The notes under the pieces were generated by a model. The model searched no databases, was not told where the DNA came from, and was given only the letters and a program-made list of their open reading frames with translations. 12,827 nucleotides of DNA from JBBQBQ01 sp038317685 (GTDB taxonomy: Bacteria; Desulfobacterota; Desulfuromonadia; Desulfuromonadales; DDH964): positions 1 through 12,827 of the forward strand of contig JBBQBQ010000085.1 of NCBI GenBank assembly GCA_038317685.1, in the 5' to 3' direction. Shown piece after piece: positions 6,466 to 12,806 of this stretch (position 1 is the stretch's first letter; every line of letters starts with the position of its first letter). The position numbers and the translations under genes are program-made.

Positions 6466-7569
6466 TCAATGAAACGGGTTGAGATGGGCCACGATGTCGC
6501 CGAAGCTGCGCCCGGTGTGGATCGTCGGCACCACGCTCATGCCGACCCGCAGCAGGTGGCCGGGGTCGCTGTCGGGATCGATGACGATCTTCACCGGCAC
6601 TCGCTGCACCACCTTGACGTAGTTGCCGGTGGCGTTCTCCGGGGGGAGGAGAGAGAAGGCCGAGCCGGTGCCGGCCATGATGCTGTCGACGCTGCCGCTA
6701 AAGGTCCGCCCCGGGTAGCTATCGACCTCGAACTCGACCTTCTGCCCCGGCTCCAGATGGGTCAGCTGACTCTCCTTGTAGTTGGCGACGATCCACGGCG
6801 CATCGAGAGCCACCAGGGCCAGGAGGGGCTGGCCGGGCTGGACGTTGTTGCCGACCTCTGCCGATTTGCGGGTGACGTAGCCGGCGACCGGCGCCGCGAT
6901 TTGGGTGTAGCCGAGGTTGAGGCGTGCCGCCGCCACTTCGGCGGCACGGCGGGCGACCGGGGCCGCCATGTCGCCGGCCGGCGTCGCTCCGAGTTCGGCC
7001 TCGGCCCGGCGCAGGTTTTGGCCGGCTTCGGTCAGGCTCCCTTGGGCGAGGCTGTGAGCGGTGTGCAACTGGTCGAGGCGGGCCTGGGGGATGACCTCCT
7101 TGGCCCGGAGAGCTTCGCCGCGGGCCAGGTCGAGGACGGCCTGGTCGAGCCGAGCCCGGGCCTGCTCCACCACCGCCCGGGCCGCCGCCACCCGGGCGTA
7201 ATCGCCGCCGGTCTGGTTCTTCGCCATCGCCAGTTGCGCCTCGGCATTGGCCAGGTTCGCCTGGTAAACGGCCGGGTCGAGAGCGACCAGCAGGTCCCCC
7301 GCCGCCACCTTCTGATTGTCGCTGACCCGCACCTCCGCCACCTGACCCGGCACCCGGGCCGAGATGTAGTGGATCGGGGCGGTGATAAAGGCGTCATCGG
7401 TCGTCACCGCCACCTTGCTCCGGTACCAAAGCCAGCCGCCGGCGATGATCCCCGCCACGACCAACAGGGTCAAAACGATCACCGCCTTGCGCCGACCATG
7501 ACCATTCCCTTTTTCCGGTGCCGCTGCAACAGCTGCGGCTTCTGCCGGTTTGTTCTCTTCGGCACTCAT
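6466..7569 (-). CDS. emrA: EmrA/HlyD-family periplasmic adaptor of the efflux system
   Basis: This 367-residue membrane-fusion protein links the MFS pump to the outer-membrane channel across the periplasm. It has a short charged cytoplasmic tail and one membrane anchor at about residues 29-49 (VIVLTLLVVAGIIAGGW). The EmrA hallmark TTDDAFI follows at 56-62, then a first lipoyl half-motif (ISARVPGQVAEVRVSDNQKV AAGDLL). Next come a long alanine- and arginine-rich coiled coil, the second lipoyl half-motif (QIAAPVAGYVTRKSAEVGNN VQPGQPL) and a beta-barrel region. An upstream in-frame start at 7650 would lie inside the channel gene. The ATG at 7569 is used because GGAG is five bases upstream and the gene then begins 13 bases after the channel stop codon. 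The family is certain; the cargo is not. Confidence 0.93.
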   Translation of the reverse strand: MSAEENKPAEAAAVAAAPEKGNGHGRRKAVIVLTLLVVAGIIAGGWLWYRSKVAVTTDDAFITAPIHYISARVPGQVAEVRVSDNQKVAAGDLLVALDPAVYQANLANAEAQLAMAKNQTGGDYARVAAARAVVEQARARLDQAVLDLARGEALRAKEVIPQARLDQLHTAHSLAQGSLTEAGQNLRRAEAELGATPAGDMAAPVARRAAEVAAARLNLGYTQIAAPVAGYVTRKSAEVGNNVQPGQPLLALVALDAPWIVANYKESQLTHLEPGQKVEFEVDSYPGRTFSGSVDSIMAGTGSAFSLLPPENATGNYVKVVQRVPVKIVIDPDSDPGHLLRVGMSVVPTIHTGRSFGDIVAHLNPFH

Positions 7570-7582
7570 AGTCGCTCCAATC

Positions 7583-8848
7583 CTAAAGGCGGCCGGCCGC
7601 GCGCAGAACCCGCGCCACCGCCACCTGATATTCGAATTGCGCTCGGACAAAGTCGGTCCGGGTCTGGGTCAAAAGGGTCTGGGCATCGATCACCTCGGTC
7701 GCGGTACCGACCTGCTCCTGGTAGCGGTCCCGATTGATGCGCAGGTTCTCCTCGGCCTGGACAATCGCCGTCTCTGCGGTGGCGATCCGCCGCGCCGCGA
7801 CTGCGGCGTCGTTGCGGGCCGACTCTTCTTCGAGGCGGACCTGCCGCTGCAGGTCGTTCAGCCGGCGCTCCTCCTGGAGTTTGGCTTGCAAAGTCTCGCG
7901 CAACCGGGCGCTGGAGGCGTCCCCCTCGTAGAGGTTGACCCGCAAGCCCAGGGTCGCGGCATAGATCGTCTGCTCCTTGACGTAACTGTTGTCGACGTAA
8001 TCGGCGCCAAGGCGGGCGTAAAGCCGCGGCCAGAATCCGCCACGGGCCTGCCGCACCTGCTCCCCGGTGATCGTGACCTGCTGGCGCTGGGCCTGCAATT
8101 CCGGCCGGCCTTCCTCGGAGCTCCCCGCCGGAACTGCGGCTAGGTCCATGACCGGGGCCGGGTCGAGGTCGCCTCTGGCCTCGGCGGCCCGGCCGGTGAG
8201 GTAGTTGAGCTGCAGCCAGGCGTTGTTCAATTCCCCGTCCCGGGCCTCCTGCAGCTGGCGGCTCGCCGCCAGGCGCACCTCGGCCTGCAATACGTCGTTG
8301 CGAGTCACCAGACCCTCCTGGAAGAAGGACTCGGCCACCCGCAGGTGTTCGGTCATCTGCGCCGCCTCGTCCCAGGCGGCCCCGAGCAGGTGTCCGGCGC
8401 TGAGGACCCGGTAATAGGCAGCGACGGTCTGCAGCAGGATATCCTGTTCGCGACCGGCGTAGCCAAACTCGGCGGCCTTGACCGCCGCCTCGGCCGCCCC
8501 GACCTTGCCGGCGGTGCGGCCGAAGTCGTAAAGAAGCTGGTCGGCGCTCAGGTTGAAATGGGTATAGCGGCGGTCCTGGGTCGGCTGGGTCAGGGAGCCG
8601 AAGATCACCTGCTGGGGGTCCTTCTGCAGCGTGTAGCCCGCATCGAGATCGACCCGCGGCAGGTAGGCGCTACGAGCCTGCGTCACCCGTTCCCGGGCCG
8701 TCTGGGTCGCGACGCCGGCGGTCTGCAAGGTCGGATTCTGCTGTCGGGCCAAGGCGAGGCAATCAGCCAGTTTCAGACTTTCGGCCGCGGCCGCGCCGCC
8801 GGCGAAAAGAAGCGGCAAGGCCACTATCCAGGCACTGAGTTTAATCAT
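7583..8848 (-). CDS. tolC: TolC-family outer-membrane efflux protein
   Basis: This 421-residue protein would trimerise into the outer-membrane channel and periplasmic tunnel of the pump. A signal peptide is clear (MIKLSAWIVALPLLFAGGAAAA), followed by the mature start ESLKLADCLALARQQNPTLQ, typical of outer-membrane efflux proteins. Two repeated halves of long amphipathic coiled-coil helix follow, each with beta-strand blocks: RVDLDAGYTLQ and ARLGADYVDN. The C-terminus lacks the long TolC tail. A GTG at 8857 is in frame, but the ATG at 8848 has AGGAG eight bases upstream and gives a clean signal peptide. It overlaps the marR stop by eight bases, so translation is likely coupled. The symbol indicates the family, not orthology with E. 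coli tolC. Confidence 0.92.
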   Translation of the reverse strand: MIKLSAWIVALPLLFAGGAAAAESLKLADCLALARQQNPTLQTAGVATQTARERVTQARSAYLPRVDLDAGYTLQKDPQQVIFGSLTQPTQDRRYTHFNLSADQLLYDFGRTAGKVGAAEAAVKAAEFGYAGREQDILLQTVAAYYRVLSAGHLLGAAWDEAAQMTEHLRVAESFFQEGLVTRNDVLQAEVRLAASRQLQEARDGELNNAWLQLNYLTGRAAEARGDLDPAPVMDLAAVPAGSSEEGRPELQAQRQQVTITGEQVRQARGGFWPRLYARLGADYVDNSYVKEQTIYAATLGLRVNLYEGDASSARLRETLQAKLQEERRLNDLQRQVRLEEESARNDAAVAARRIATAETAIVQAEENLRINRDRYQEQVGTATEVIDAQTLLTQTRTDFVRAQFEYQVAVARVLRAAGRL

Positions 8849-9272
8849 CGCATCCACTCCTGAGTTTGTTGAGGAGGTGACAGAGTTGCTGATATTCCTG
8901 CGGGGTCATCCCGGAGCTGAACTGCTGTCGAATCCGCACCGCCAACGGCACCAGGTCGTTTTCCAGGCCTCGGCCGGCGGCGGTCAGTTCCACCCGGCAG
9001 GCGCGGCGGTCTTCAGGGTCGGGGGCCCGGACCGCCAGACCCTGCTGCTGAAGGCGATCGACCAGACCGCTGAGGGTGGTGCGGTCGACTCCGCTCTGCT
9101 CCGAGAGTTCCACCTGCGACAAGCCGTCCTGCTTCCAGAGAAACGCCAGCAGAGCGAACTGCGGCGGCGTCACCCCGAAGGGAGCGAGTTCGTTCCGGAA
9201 GCAGGCGTAGAGCCGCTGGTGGGCCTTGGCCAGCAGGAAGCCGACGCTGGTTTCAATGTTAAAGTCGGTCAT
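8841..9272 (-). CDS. MarR-family transcriptional regulator of the efflux operon
   Basis: This 143-residue regulator would bind a palindromic operator as a dimer and release it on binding a small aromatic or lipophilic ligand. The winged helix-turn-helix is visible: GVTPPQFALLAFLWKQDGLS (about 33-52), the recognition helix region QVELSEQSGVDRTTLSGLVD RLQQQGL, and the wing APDPEDRRACRVELTAAG. Flanking N- and C-terminal helices (FLLAKAHQRLYACFRNELAP and QQLCHLLNKLRSG) form the dimer interface in this family. The ATG at 9272 has GAGGG five bases upstream. It is first in the operon, eight bases overlapping tolC, and two promoters lie just upstream, so autorepression of the whole unit is the natural reading. 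This is inferred from family behaviour. Confidence 0.92.
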   Translation of the reverse strand: MTDFNIETSVGFLLAKAHQRLYACFRNELAPFGVTPPQFALLAFLWKQDGLSQVELSEQSGVDRTTLSGLVDRLQQQGLAVRAPDPEDRRACRVELTAAGRGLENDLVPLAVRIRQQFSSGMTPQEYQQLCHLLNKLRSGCDD

Positions 9273-9296
9273 AAACTCCCTCTTTCGGGGATAGGT

Positions 9297-9324
9297 ACCA
9301 TACGGATAATCAGCATACTGTCAA
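9297..9324 (-). promoter_or_regulatory. marR operon promoter, proximal
   Basis: On the minus strand TTGACA (9324-9319), a perfect -35, is followed after 16 bases by TATGGT (9302-9297), four of six. A transcript would start near 9290, giving a leader of about 18 bases. The GTATG sequence occurs twice within this promoter and could be part of a regulator site. Confidence 0.6.
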
Positions 9325-9331
9325 TTCCCGG

Positions 9332-9360
9332 AGGATACCTTCCGAACCCGGCGCTGTCAA
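9332..9360 (-). promoter_or_regulatory. marR operon promoter, distal
   Basis: On the minus strand TTGACA (9360-9355), a perfect -35, is followed after 17 bases by TATCCT (9337-9332), four of six. It is exactly 36 bases upstream of the proximal -35 box; both boxes lie in the sequence ATTGACAG. Confidence 0.6.
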
Positions 9361-9398
9361 TCCCCCCGCATAATCGCCTCAACCCACGACATAAGACC

Positions 9399-9427
9399 TT
9401 GACCATCTCCAGGGAACTTTCTATAAT
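9399..9427 (+). promoter_or_regulatory. Promoter of the tRNA-Leu gene
   Basis: TTGACC (9399-9404), 17 bases, then a perfect TATAAT (9422-9427). The expected start is about six bases before the mature tRNA. It diverges from the marR promoters in the same intergenic space. Confidence 0.85.
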
Positions 9428-9439
9428 CTCCCCGCATCA

Positions 9440-9525
9440 GCCGAAGTGGTGGAATTGGTAGACACGTCGGTCTCAAAAACCGATGCTCTCCGAGCGTGCC
9501 GGTTCGATTCCGGCCTTCGGCACCA
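9440..9525 (+). tRNA. tRNA-Leu, anticodon CAA
   Basis: This is an 86-base class II tRNA. The acceptor stem GCCGAAG (9440-9446) pairs with CTTCGGC (9515-9521), followed by discriminator A and an encoded CCA. The D arm has the TGGTAGACA pattern typical of leucine tRNAs. The anticodon stem TCGGT/ACCGA encloses the loop CTCAAAA, giving anticodon CAA, which reads UUG. A long variable arm (GCTC-TCC-GAGC) and the GGTTCGATTCC T arm complete the cloverleaf. It is monocistronic, with its own promoter and terminator. Confidence 0.97.
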
Positions 9526-9533
9526 TAAAAAAC

Positions 9534-9570
9534 AAGGACTTAGCTGGTTCCAGCTAGGTCCTTTGCTTTT
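9534..9570 (+). terminator. Intrinsic terminator of the tRNA-Leu gene
   Basis: AAGGACTTAGCTGG (9534-9547) pairs with CCAGCTAGGTCCTT (9550-9563) over 14 positions with one G-T wobble and a tiny loop. The tail TTTGCTTTT follows. It starts nine bases after the tRNA CCA. Confidence 0.9.
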
Positions 9571-9587
9571 CCCTGCGGTCCCAGCGG

Positions 9588-9631
9588 GCTCCTGGCGGAA
9601 CACTCGTCTCCCGCGCCGGGAGACCAGGAGC
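9588..9631. repeat. Nested inverted repeat between tRNA-Leu and the SAF gene
   Basis: A perfect 8-bp stem with a 3-base loop (GTCTCCCG-CGC-CGGGAGAC, 9606-9624) sits inside a second pair of arms (GCTCCTG at 9588-9594 and CAGGAGC at 9625-9631). There is no T run, so it does not look like a terminator. It lies upstream of the next promoter and could be a regulator site or a cruciform. Confidence 0.7.
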
Positions 9632-9663
9632 TGCAGTCCCCTTCTCCGCCACAGCCGGGAACT

Positions 9664-9692
9664 TTGACTTGTGCTGTGACCTGGGCTATATA
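9664..9692 (+). promoter_or_regulatory. Promoter of the SAF-dehydrogenase/glycosyltransferase unit
   Basis: TTGACT (9664-9669), 17 bases, then TATATA (9687-9692); each matches five of six consensus bases. The start codon is about 50 bases downstream of the -10 box. Confidence 0.75.
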
Positions 9693-9745
9693 ACGGACGT
9701 TTAAATGTGCTGCTTTAGGGAAACACCAGGGGAGGGTTGATTTTC

Positions 9746-11026
9746 ATGGATCAGGACAGGCCTCAAGACCGGATCGGAATCATCGGCGCCGGCGCCATGG
9801 GAAAGGGTCTGCTTTATCAGAGCACCCTGACCCCCGGGGTCCGCTGTGCCGCCATCGGCGATGCCCGGATCGACCGCTGCGTGGCTGCGGCAGAAGCGTT
9901 TCAGCTGGACTACGCCATTGCCGACAATGAAAACGAGCTCGCCGACCTCGTCAACCAAGGCCGCCTGGCGATCTGTGAAGACGGCCTCTGGCTGTCCCGC
10001 TGTGAACCCCTCGCCGCCGTCATTGAAGCCACCAGCGCCATCGGTCCGGCGGGACTGCATGCCATGACGGCCCTGGAATCGGGAAAACACCTCATCCTCA
10101 TGAATTCCGAGGTCGACCTCAGCTTCGGCCCCCTTCTGGCCGATACGGCCCGGCGAAACCAGGTGATCTGCACCAGCTGCGACGGCGATCAGTACGGGGT
10201 GCTCAAACATCTCATCGACGATATCCGGCGCTGGGGACTCGATCTGGTCATGGCCGGGAACCTCAAGGGCTACCTGGACCGCTATGCCGACCCAGTGAGC
10301 ATCATCCCCGAGGCCGACAAGCGCAACCTCGACCACCGCATGTGTGCCTCCTACACGGATGGCACCAAACTCAATATCGAGATGGCGATCATCGCCAATG
10401 CCTGCGGTCTGTCCACGAAAATCACCGGCATGTACGGCCACCGGGCGCAGCAGGTCGCTGAGGCGCTGCAGCTCTTCGATTTAGATGCCCTCTGGAAGGA
10501 TCGGGAACCCTTCGTCGACTATCTCCTCGGCGCTGAACCGGGGGGCGGGGTCTTTGCCATCGGCCACTGCGACCACCCCTATCAGCAGGCCATGCTCGCC
10601 TATTACAAAATGGGCACCGGTCCTTACTATGTTCTGTACCGCCCTTATCACCTGTGTCACATCGAAGCGTTGGGGACAGTTCTGGAGGTCCTCGGGGAAA
10701 GGAAGTCCTTCCTGACTCCGGTTCATGGTTTTCAGACCAATGTCTTTGCCTATGCCAAGACGGATTTGGCCTCGGGGGCGGAACTCGATGGCGTCGGCGG
10801 CCATGCCTGCTATGGCCTGATTGAAAACTGCCGGAACGACGGGGTGTCGGGCTTGCCGATCTGCCTGGCTGAAGGGGTCACCCTGAGAAAGGCGGTGGCC
10901 AGGGACGCCAGAATCGGCTTCGACGATATCCTTTATGACCCAGGGCGCAGCGACTTCGCCCTGTATGCGCGGGCGCTCGGATGTTCCGCCGCGGCAAGAC
11001 GGGAAGATGCTTCTCCCCGATGCTGA
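9746..11026 (+). CDS. Homoserine-dehydrogenase-like NAD(P)-dependent oxidoreductase with C-terminal SAF domain
   Basis: This 426-residue cytosolic protein matches the group of predicted homoserine-dehydrogenase-like enzymes that end in a SAF domain. The N-terminal Rossmann motif is IGIIGAGAMGKGLLYQ (10-25). Further conserved parts are VIEATSAIGPAGLHAMTALE, CDGDQYGVLKHLIDDIRRWG and the central MCASYTDGTKLNIEMAIIAN. The SAF domain begins near residue 337 (AKTDLASGAELDGVGGHACY GLIEN) and includes LPICLAEGVTLRKAVARDA. True homoserine dehydrogenases lack SAF domains, and this group's substrate is generally unassigned; relatives occur in sugar and polysaccharide gene clusters. The ATG at 9746 is chosen over a TTG at 9737 because GGAGGG lies nine bases before it. 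The stop overlaps the following glycosyltransferase start by seven bases, suggesting it makes or modifies a precursor for that enzyme. This link is inference. Confidence 0.85.
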   Translation: MDQDRPQDRIGIIGAGAMGKGLLYQSTLTPGVRCAAIGDARIDRCVAAAEAFQLDYAIADNENELADLVNQGRLAICEDGLWLSRCEPLAAVIEATSAIGPAGLHAMTALESGKHLILMNSEVDLSFGPLLADTARRNQVICTSCDGDQYGVLKHLIDDIRRWGLDLVMAGNLKGYLDRYADPVSIIPEADKRNLDHRMCASYTDGTKLNIEMAIIANACGLSTKITGMYGHRAQQVAEALQLFDLDALWKDREPFVDYLLGAEPGGGVFAIGHCDHPYQQAMLAYYKMGTGPYYVLYRPYHLCHIEALGTVLEVLGERKSFLTPVHGFQTNVFAYAKTDLASGAELDGVGGHACYGLIENCRNDGVSGLPICLAEGVTLRKAVARDARIGFDDILYDPGRSDFALYARALGCSAAARREDASPRC

Positions 11027-11745
11027 CGATCGTCTGTGTCTCCAATAACCGCGCCATCCTGGAAGAACAGCTCCTGGCCAGCCTCAACCGGCAGGATACA
11101 CCCTACCACCTGATCATTGTCGACAACGCCGACGAGCGGCATCGGACCGCGGCGCTGGTTCTCAACCAGGCCGTCCGGGACGTGACTGACGACTACATCC
11201 TTTTTGCCCACCAGGATGTCGCCCTCCGATCGACAGCCTGGCTGCGCGACGTGGAAATGATGCTCCCCGCGCTCGAAAAACTCGGAGCGGCCGGGGTGGC
11301 TGGAAGGAACCATCGGGGCGATTTTTTCGCCAGCGTCTGGCAGGGAGAACCGCCCCGACCCGCCGCGAAGACCATGCAATTGGGACCGGTTCCGGTGCAG
11401 ACCCTCGATGGTTGCCTCATGGTCGTTCCCACCCGGGTATTTCATCAGCAGGGCTTTGATCCGAAAACCTGTGACGGATGGTACCTCTACGTGGCCGACT
11501 ATTGCCTCGATCTACACCGCAGGGGCCTGAAGGTCTATGTTCTCCCCCAGGAAGTCTATCACCAGTCGCCGGGACCTTCGGATGCCGGTCGCTTCCAGAA
11601 CACCATGCAGCAGATGTCCAGGAAATATCGGGATGACGTGAAAATCATCAACACCACCGTGGCGCAATGGCATCCCCGCCTGACGACCTTTCACCGGATG
11701 ATTTCGTCGTTGGGACGTCTGGGAGCCGGCCTTTTCCGGAGCTGA
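11020..11745 (+). CDS. Family-2 glycosyltransferase, StrF-like
   Basis: This 241-residue cytosolic glycosyltransferase would transfer a sugar from a nucleotide donor. It starts with the beta-strand MLTIVCVSNN and continues with LIIVDN (31-36). The metal site ILFAHQDVAL (60-69) has HQD in place of the usual DxD, which is typical of the StrF-like glycosyltransferase group. LDGCLMVVPTRVF (129-141) and DGWYLYVADYCLDLHRRGLK (152-171) match the acceptor-side and catalytic acid regions; VYVLPQEVYHQSPG closes the fold. No membrane segment is seen. The in-frame ATG at 10981 would add 13 residues and overlap the upstream gene by 46 bases; the ATG at 11020 begins directly at the conserved strand and overlaps by seven bases (ATGCTGA), which favours coupled translation. 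Acceptor and donor are unknown. Confidence 0.85.
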   Translation: MLTIVCVSNNRAILEEQLLASLNRQDTPYHLIIVDNADERHRTAALVLNQAVRDVTDDYILFAHQDVALRSTAWLRDVEMMLPALEKLGAAGVAGRNHRGDFFASVWQGEPPRPAAKTMQLGPVPVQTLDGCLMVVPTRVFHQQGFDPKTCDGWYLYVADYCLDLHRRGLKVYVLPQEVYHQSPGPSDAGRFQNTMQQMSRKYRDDVKIINTTVAQWHPRLTTFHRMISSLGRLGAGLFRS

Positions 11746-11875
11746 ATTCTCTCTCGCCATCTCCAGTGGCAGGGGCCGTTTTTCCCGTCAGCCAACCTCT
11801 GAAAAATATTTTTCCCGGGCCCTTGATTTTCCTGGAACCCCGGTTAAACTGCAGACTCCAAAACCTTCCAAGGCA

Positions 11876-11901
11876 TTGATAAACAACGATATTTTTATAA
11901 T
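11876..11901 (+). promoter_or_regulatory. Candidate promoter of the 57-aa protein gene
   Basis: A perfect -10 TATAAT (11896-11901) lies in an AT-rich stretch. TTGATA (11876-11881) is the nearest -35 match but the spacing is only 14 bases, so the true -35 may be poor. It is about 60 bases before the start codon. Confidence 0.4.
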
Positions 11902-11961
11902 CATATCTTCGCTAACCGCTTGCAATCACTACCGGGAGACTTGAAGGGAAAGGAGCTGCCG

Positions 11962-12135
11962 ATGATTTCGCAAGCCCAACGTACCCCCCGCCCCGCCGCC
12001 CCTGGCCCAAACCGTTGGAAAAGCTTGTCCCCCCAGCAGCAACGGGCCGAATTTCGAGAACTGGAACAGAGCCCCTACTGGTACTTCATCCCCGACGAAA
12101 TCAAATTCCGCATCAAAGACCTGATCAACGACTGA
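11962..12135 (+). CDS. Small hypothetical protein, 57 aa
   Basis: I do not recognise this protein. The ATG at 11962 has AAAGGAG six bases upstream, a strong ribosome site, and there is a promoter-like TATAAT earlier. The first 18 residues are rich in proline, alanine and arginine (MISQAQRTPRPAAPGP). The remainder looks like a compact folded unit: WKSLSPQQQRAEFRELEQSP then YWYFIPDEIKFRIKDLIND, with aromatic and charged residues suggesting two short helices. There is no signal peptide or membrane segment. An upstream in-frame ATG at 11920 lacks a ribosome site. It stands alone between the glycosyltransferase and dctP genes. The good translation signals and end composition make it a probable real gene; its function is unknown. 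Confidence 0.65.
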   Translation: MISQAQRTPRPAAPGPNRWKSLSPQQQRAEFRELEQSPYWYFIPDEIKFRIKDLIND

Positions 12136-12491
12136 CCAACCCCAGGCGGACCAATCCCCGTGGCTCCACTTCGATCCGATCGGCCCATGAAACGCCGGCG
12201 GCTGGTCGCTCCGGCACCAGACCACCACCCTGGCGAAAATTGGCCGGACCGGGTTGAATTTCGCCTCTTCGAAGCCGAGTTAATCCTATTACGGCCGATC
12301 AGGTGCTCTGCAAACCCATGTTTTAGCGCAGCAGGGTTGGTTGGCATCGATAGTGCACAATCAGACGGAATAAAACGGTGTCTTGGTAAATTTTTCCGAT
12401 GCCCCGGCCCTTCTCGGGTTGCAGTAGTGCTGATGACTGCTATGCTCCCCCAATGACTAAGCAACTCACCACCCTCAACAAGGAGACGCAC
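12136..12491. other. Intergenic stretch upstream of dctP
   Basis: I see no convincing gene in these 356 bases. A direct repeat GACCAAYCCC occurs twice just after the small gene (about 12135-12160). A short stem CTGGT/ACCAG lies near 12203-12221 but has no T run. The frames open here on both strands lack ribosome sites and recognisable motifs. The last 75 bases hold the probable dctP promoter and leader. Confidence 0.5.
12419..12446 (+). promoter_or_regulatory. Weak candidate promoter of dctP
   Basis: TTGCAG (12419-12424), 16 bases, then TATGCT (12441-12446). The -35 matches three of six and the -10 four of six. I looked for the GG-N10-GC sigma-54 pattern often found at dct genes and did not see it here. 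Confidence 0.3.
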
Positions 12492-12806
12492 ATGACAAAA
12501 AGAGTTCTGTTTCTGCTGGCCACGGCTATGGTCTGTTCCTTCGCAACAACTGCGCTGGCCGAACCGATCGTCATCAAGTTCAGCCACGTCGTCGCCGTCG
12601 ACACTCCTAAGGGGCAAGCCGCCGAATACTTCAAGAAGCTCGCCGAGGAACGCACCAAGGGAGCCGTAAAGATTGAAGTCTTCCCGAACAGCCAGCTTTA
12701 CAAGGACAAGGAAGAGATGGAAGCGCTGCAACTCGGCGCGGTCCAGATGCTCGCCCCCTCTCTGGCCAAGTTCGGCCCCCTCGGCGTGAAGCCGTTGTCC
12801 CAATAG
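12492..12806 (+). CDS. dctP: TRAP transporter substrate-binding protein DctP, N-terminal part only
   Basis: This periplasmic protein would capture C4-dicarboxylates (or a related organic acid) and deliver them to a DctQM membrane permease. AAGGAG six bases before the ATG fixes the start. A signal peptide of about 23 residues ends TTALA. The mature protein begins EPIVIKFSHVVAVDTPKGQA and continues with AAEYFKKLAEERTKGAVKIE, PNSQLYKDKEEMEALQLGAV and QMLAPSLAKFGPLGVK, all standard DctP family sequence. Family members are about 330 residues, but this frame stops after 104. Residues 1-100 are genuine; the last four (PLSQ) and the TAG come from a ~40-base tail that reads as DctP on the opposite strand. 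The gene is therefore probably whole in the organism, and the truncation is probably a sequence join or an inversion. Partner dctQM genes are not in the window. Confidence 0.88.
   Translation: MTKRVLFLLATAMVCSFATTALAEPIVIKFSHVVAVDTPKGQAAEYFKKLAEERTKGAVKIEVFPNSQLYKDKEEMEALQLGAVQMLAPSLAKFGPLGVKPLSQ

Noticed and set aside
9440..9525. tRNA-Leu as an integration (att) site for a genomic island
   Set aside because: I saw no repeat of the tRNA 3' end elsewhere in the window and no integrase gene; the tRNA is intact with its own terminator.
11801..11814. Perfect 14-bp palindrome GAAAAATATTTTTC after the glycosyltransferase gene
   Set aside because: An AT-only core palindrome of this length can easily arise by chance in an AT-rich spacer; it has no GC stem for a terminator and no second copy.
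12160..12456. 98-residue plus-strand frame upstream of dctP
   Set aside because: No ribosome site, cysteine- and proline-scattered composition and no recognisable motif; it also overlaps the probable promoter.
12075..12803. 242-residue minus-strand frame over the dctP start and upstream region
   Set aside because: Lies opposite both the dctP signal-peptide region and the small gene; no ribosome site or known motif. Only the last ~40 bases of the window carry real coding signal on the minus strand.
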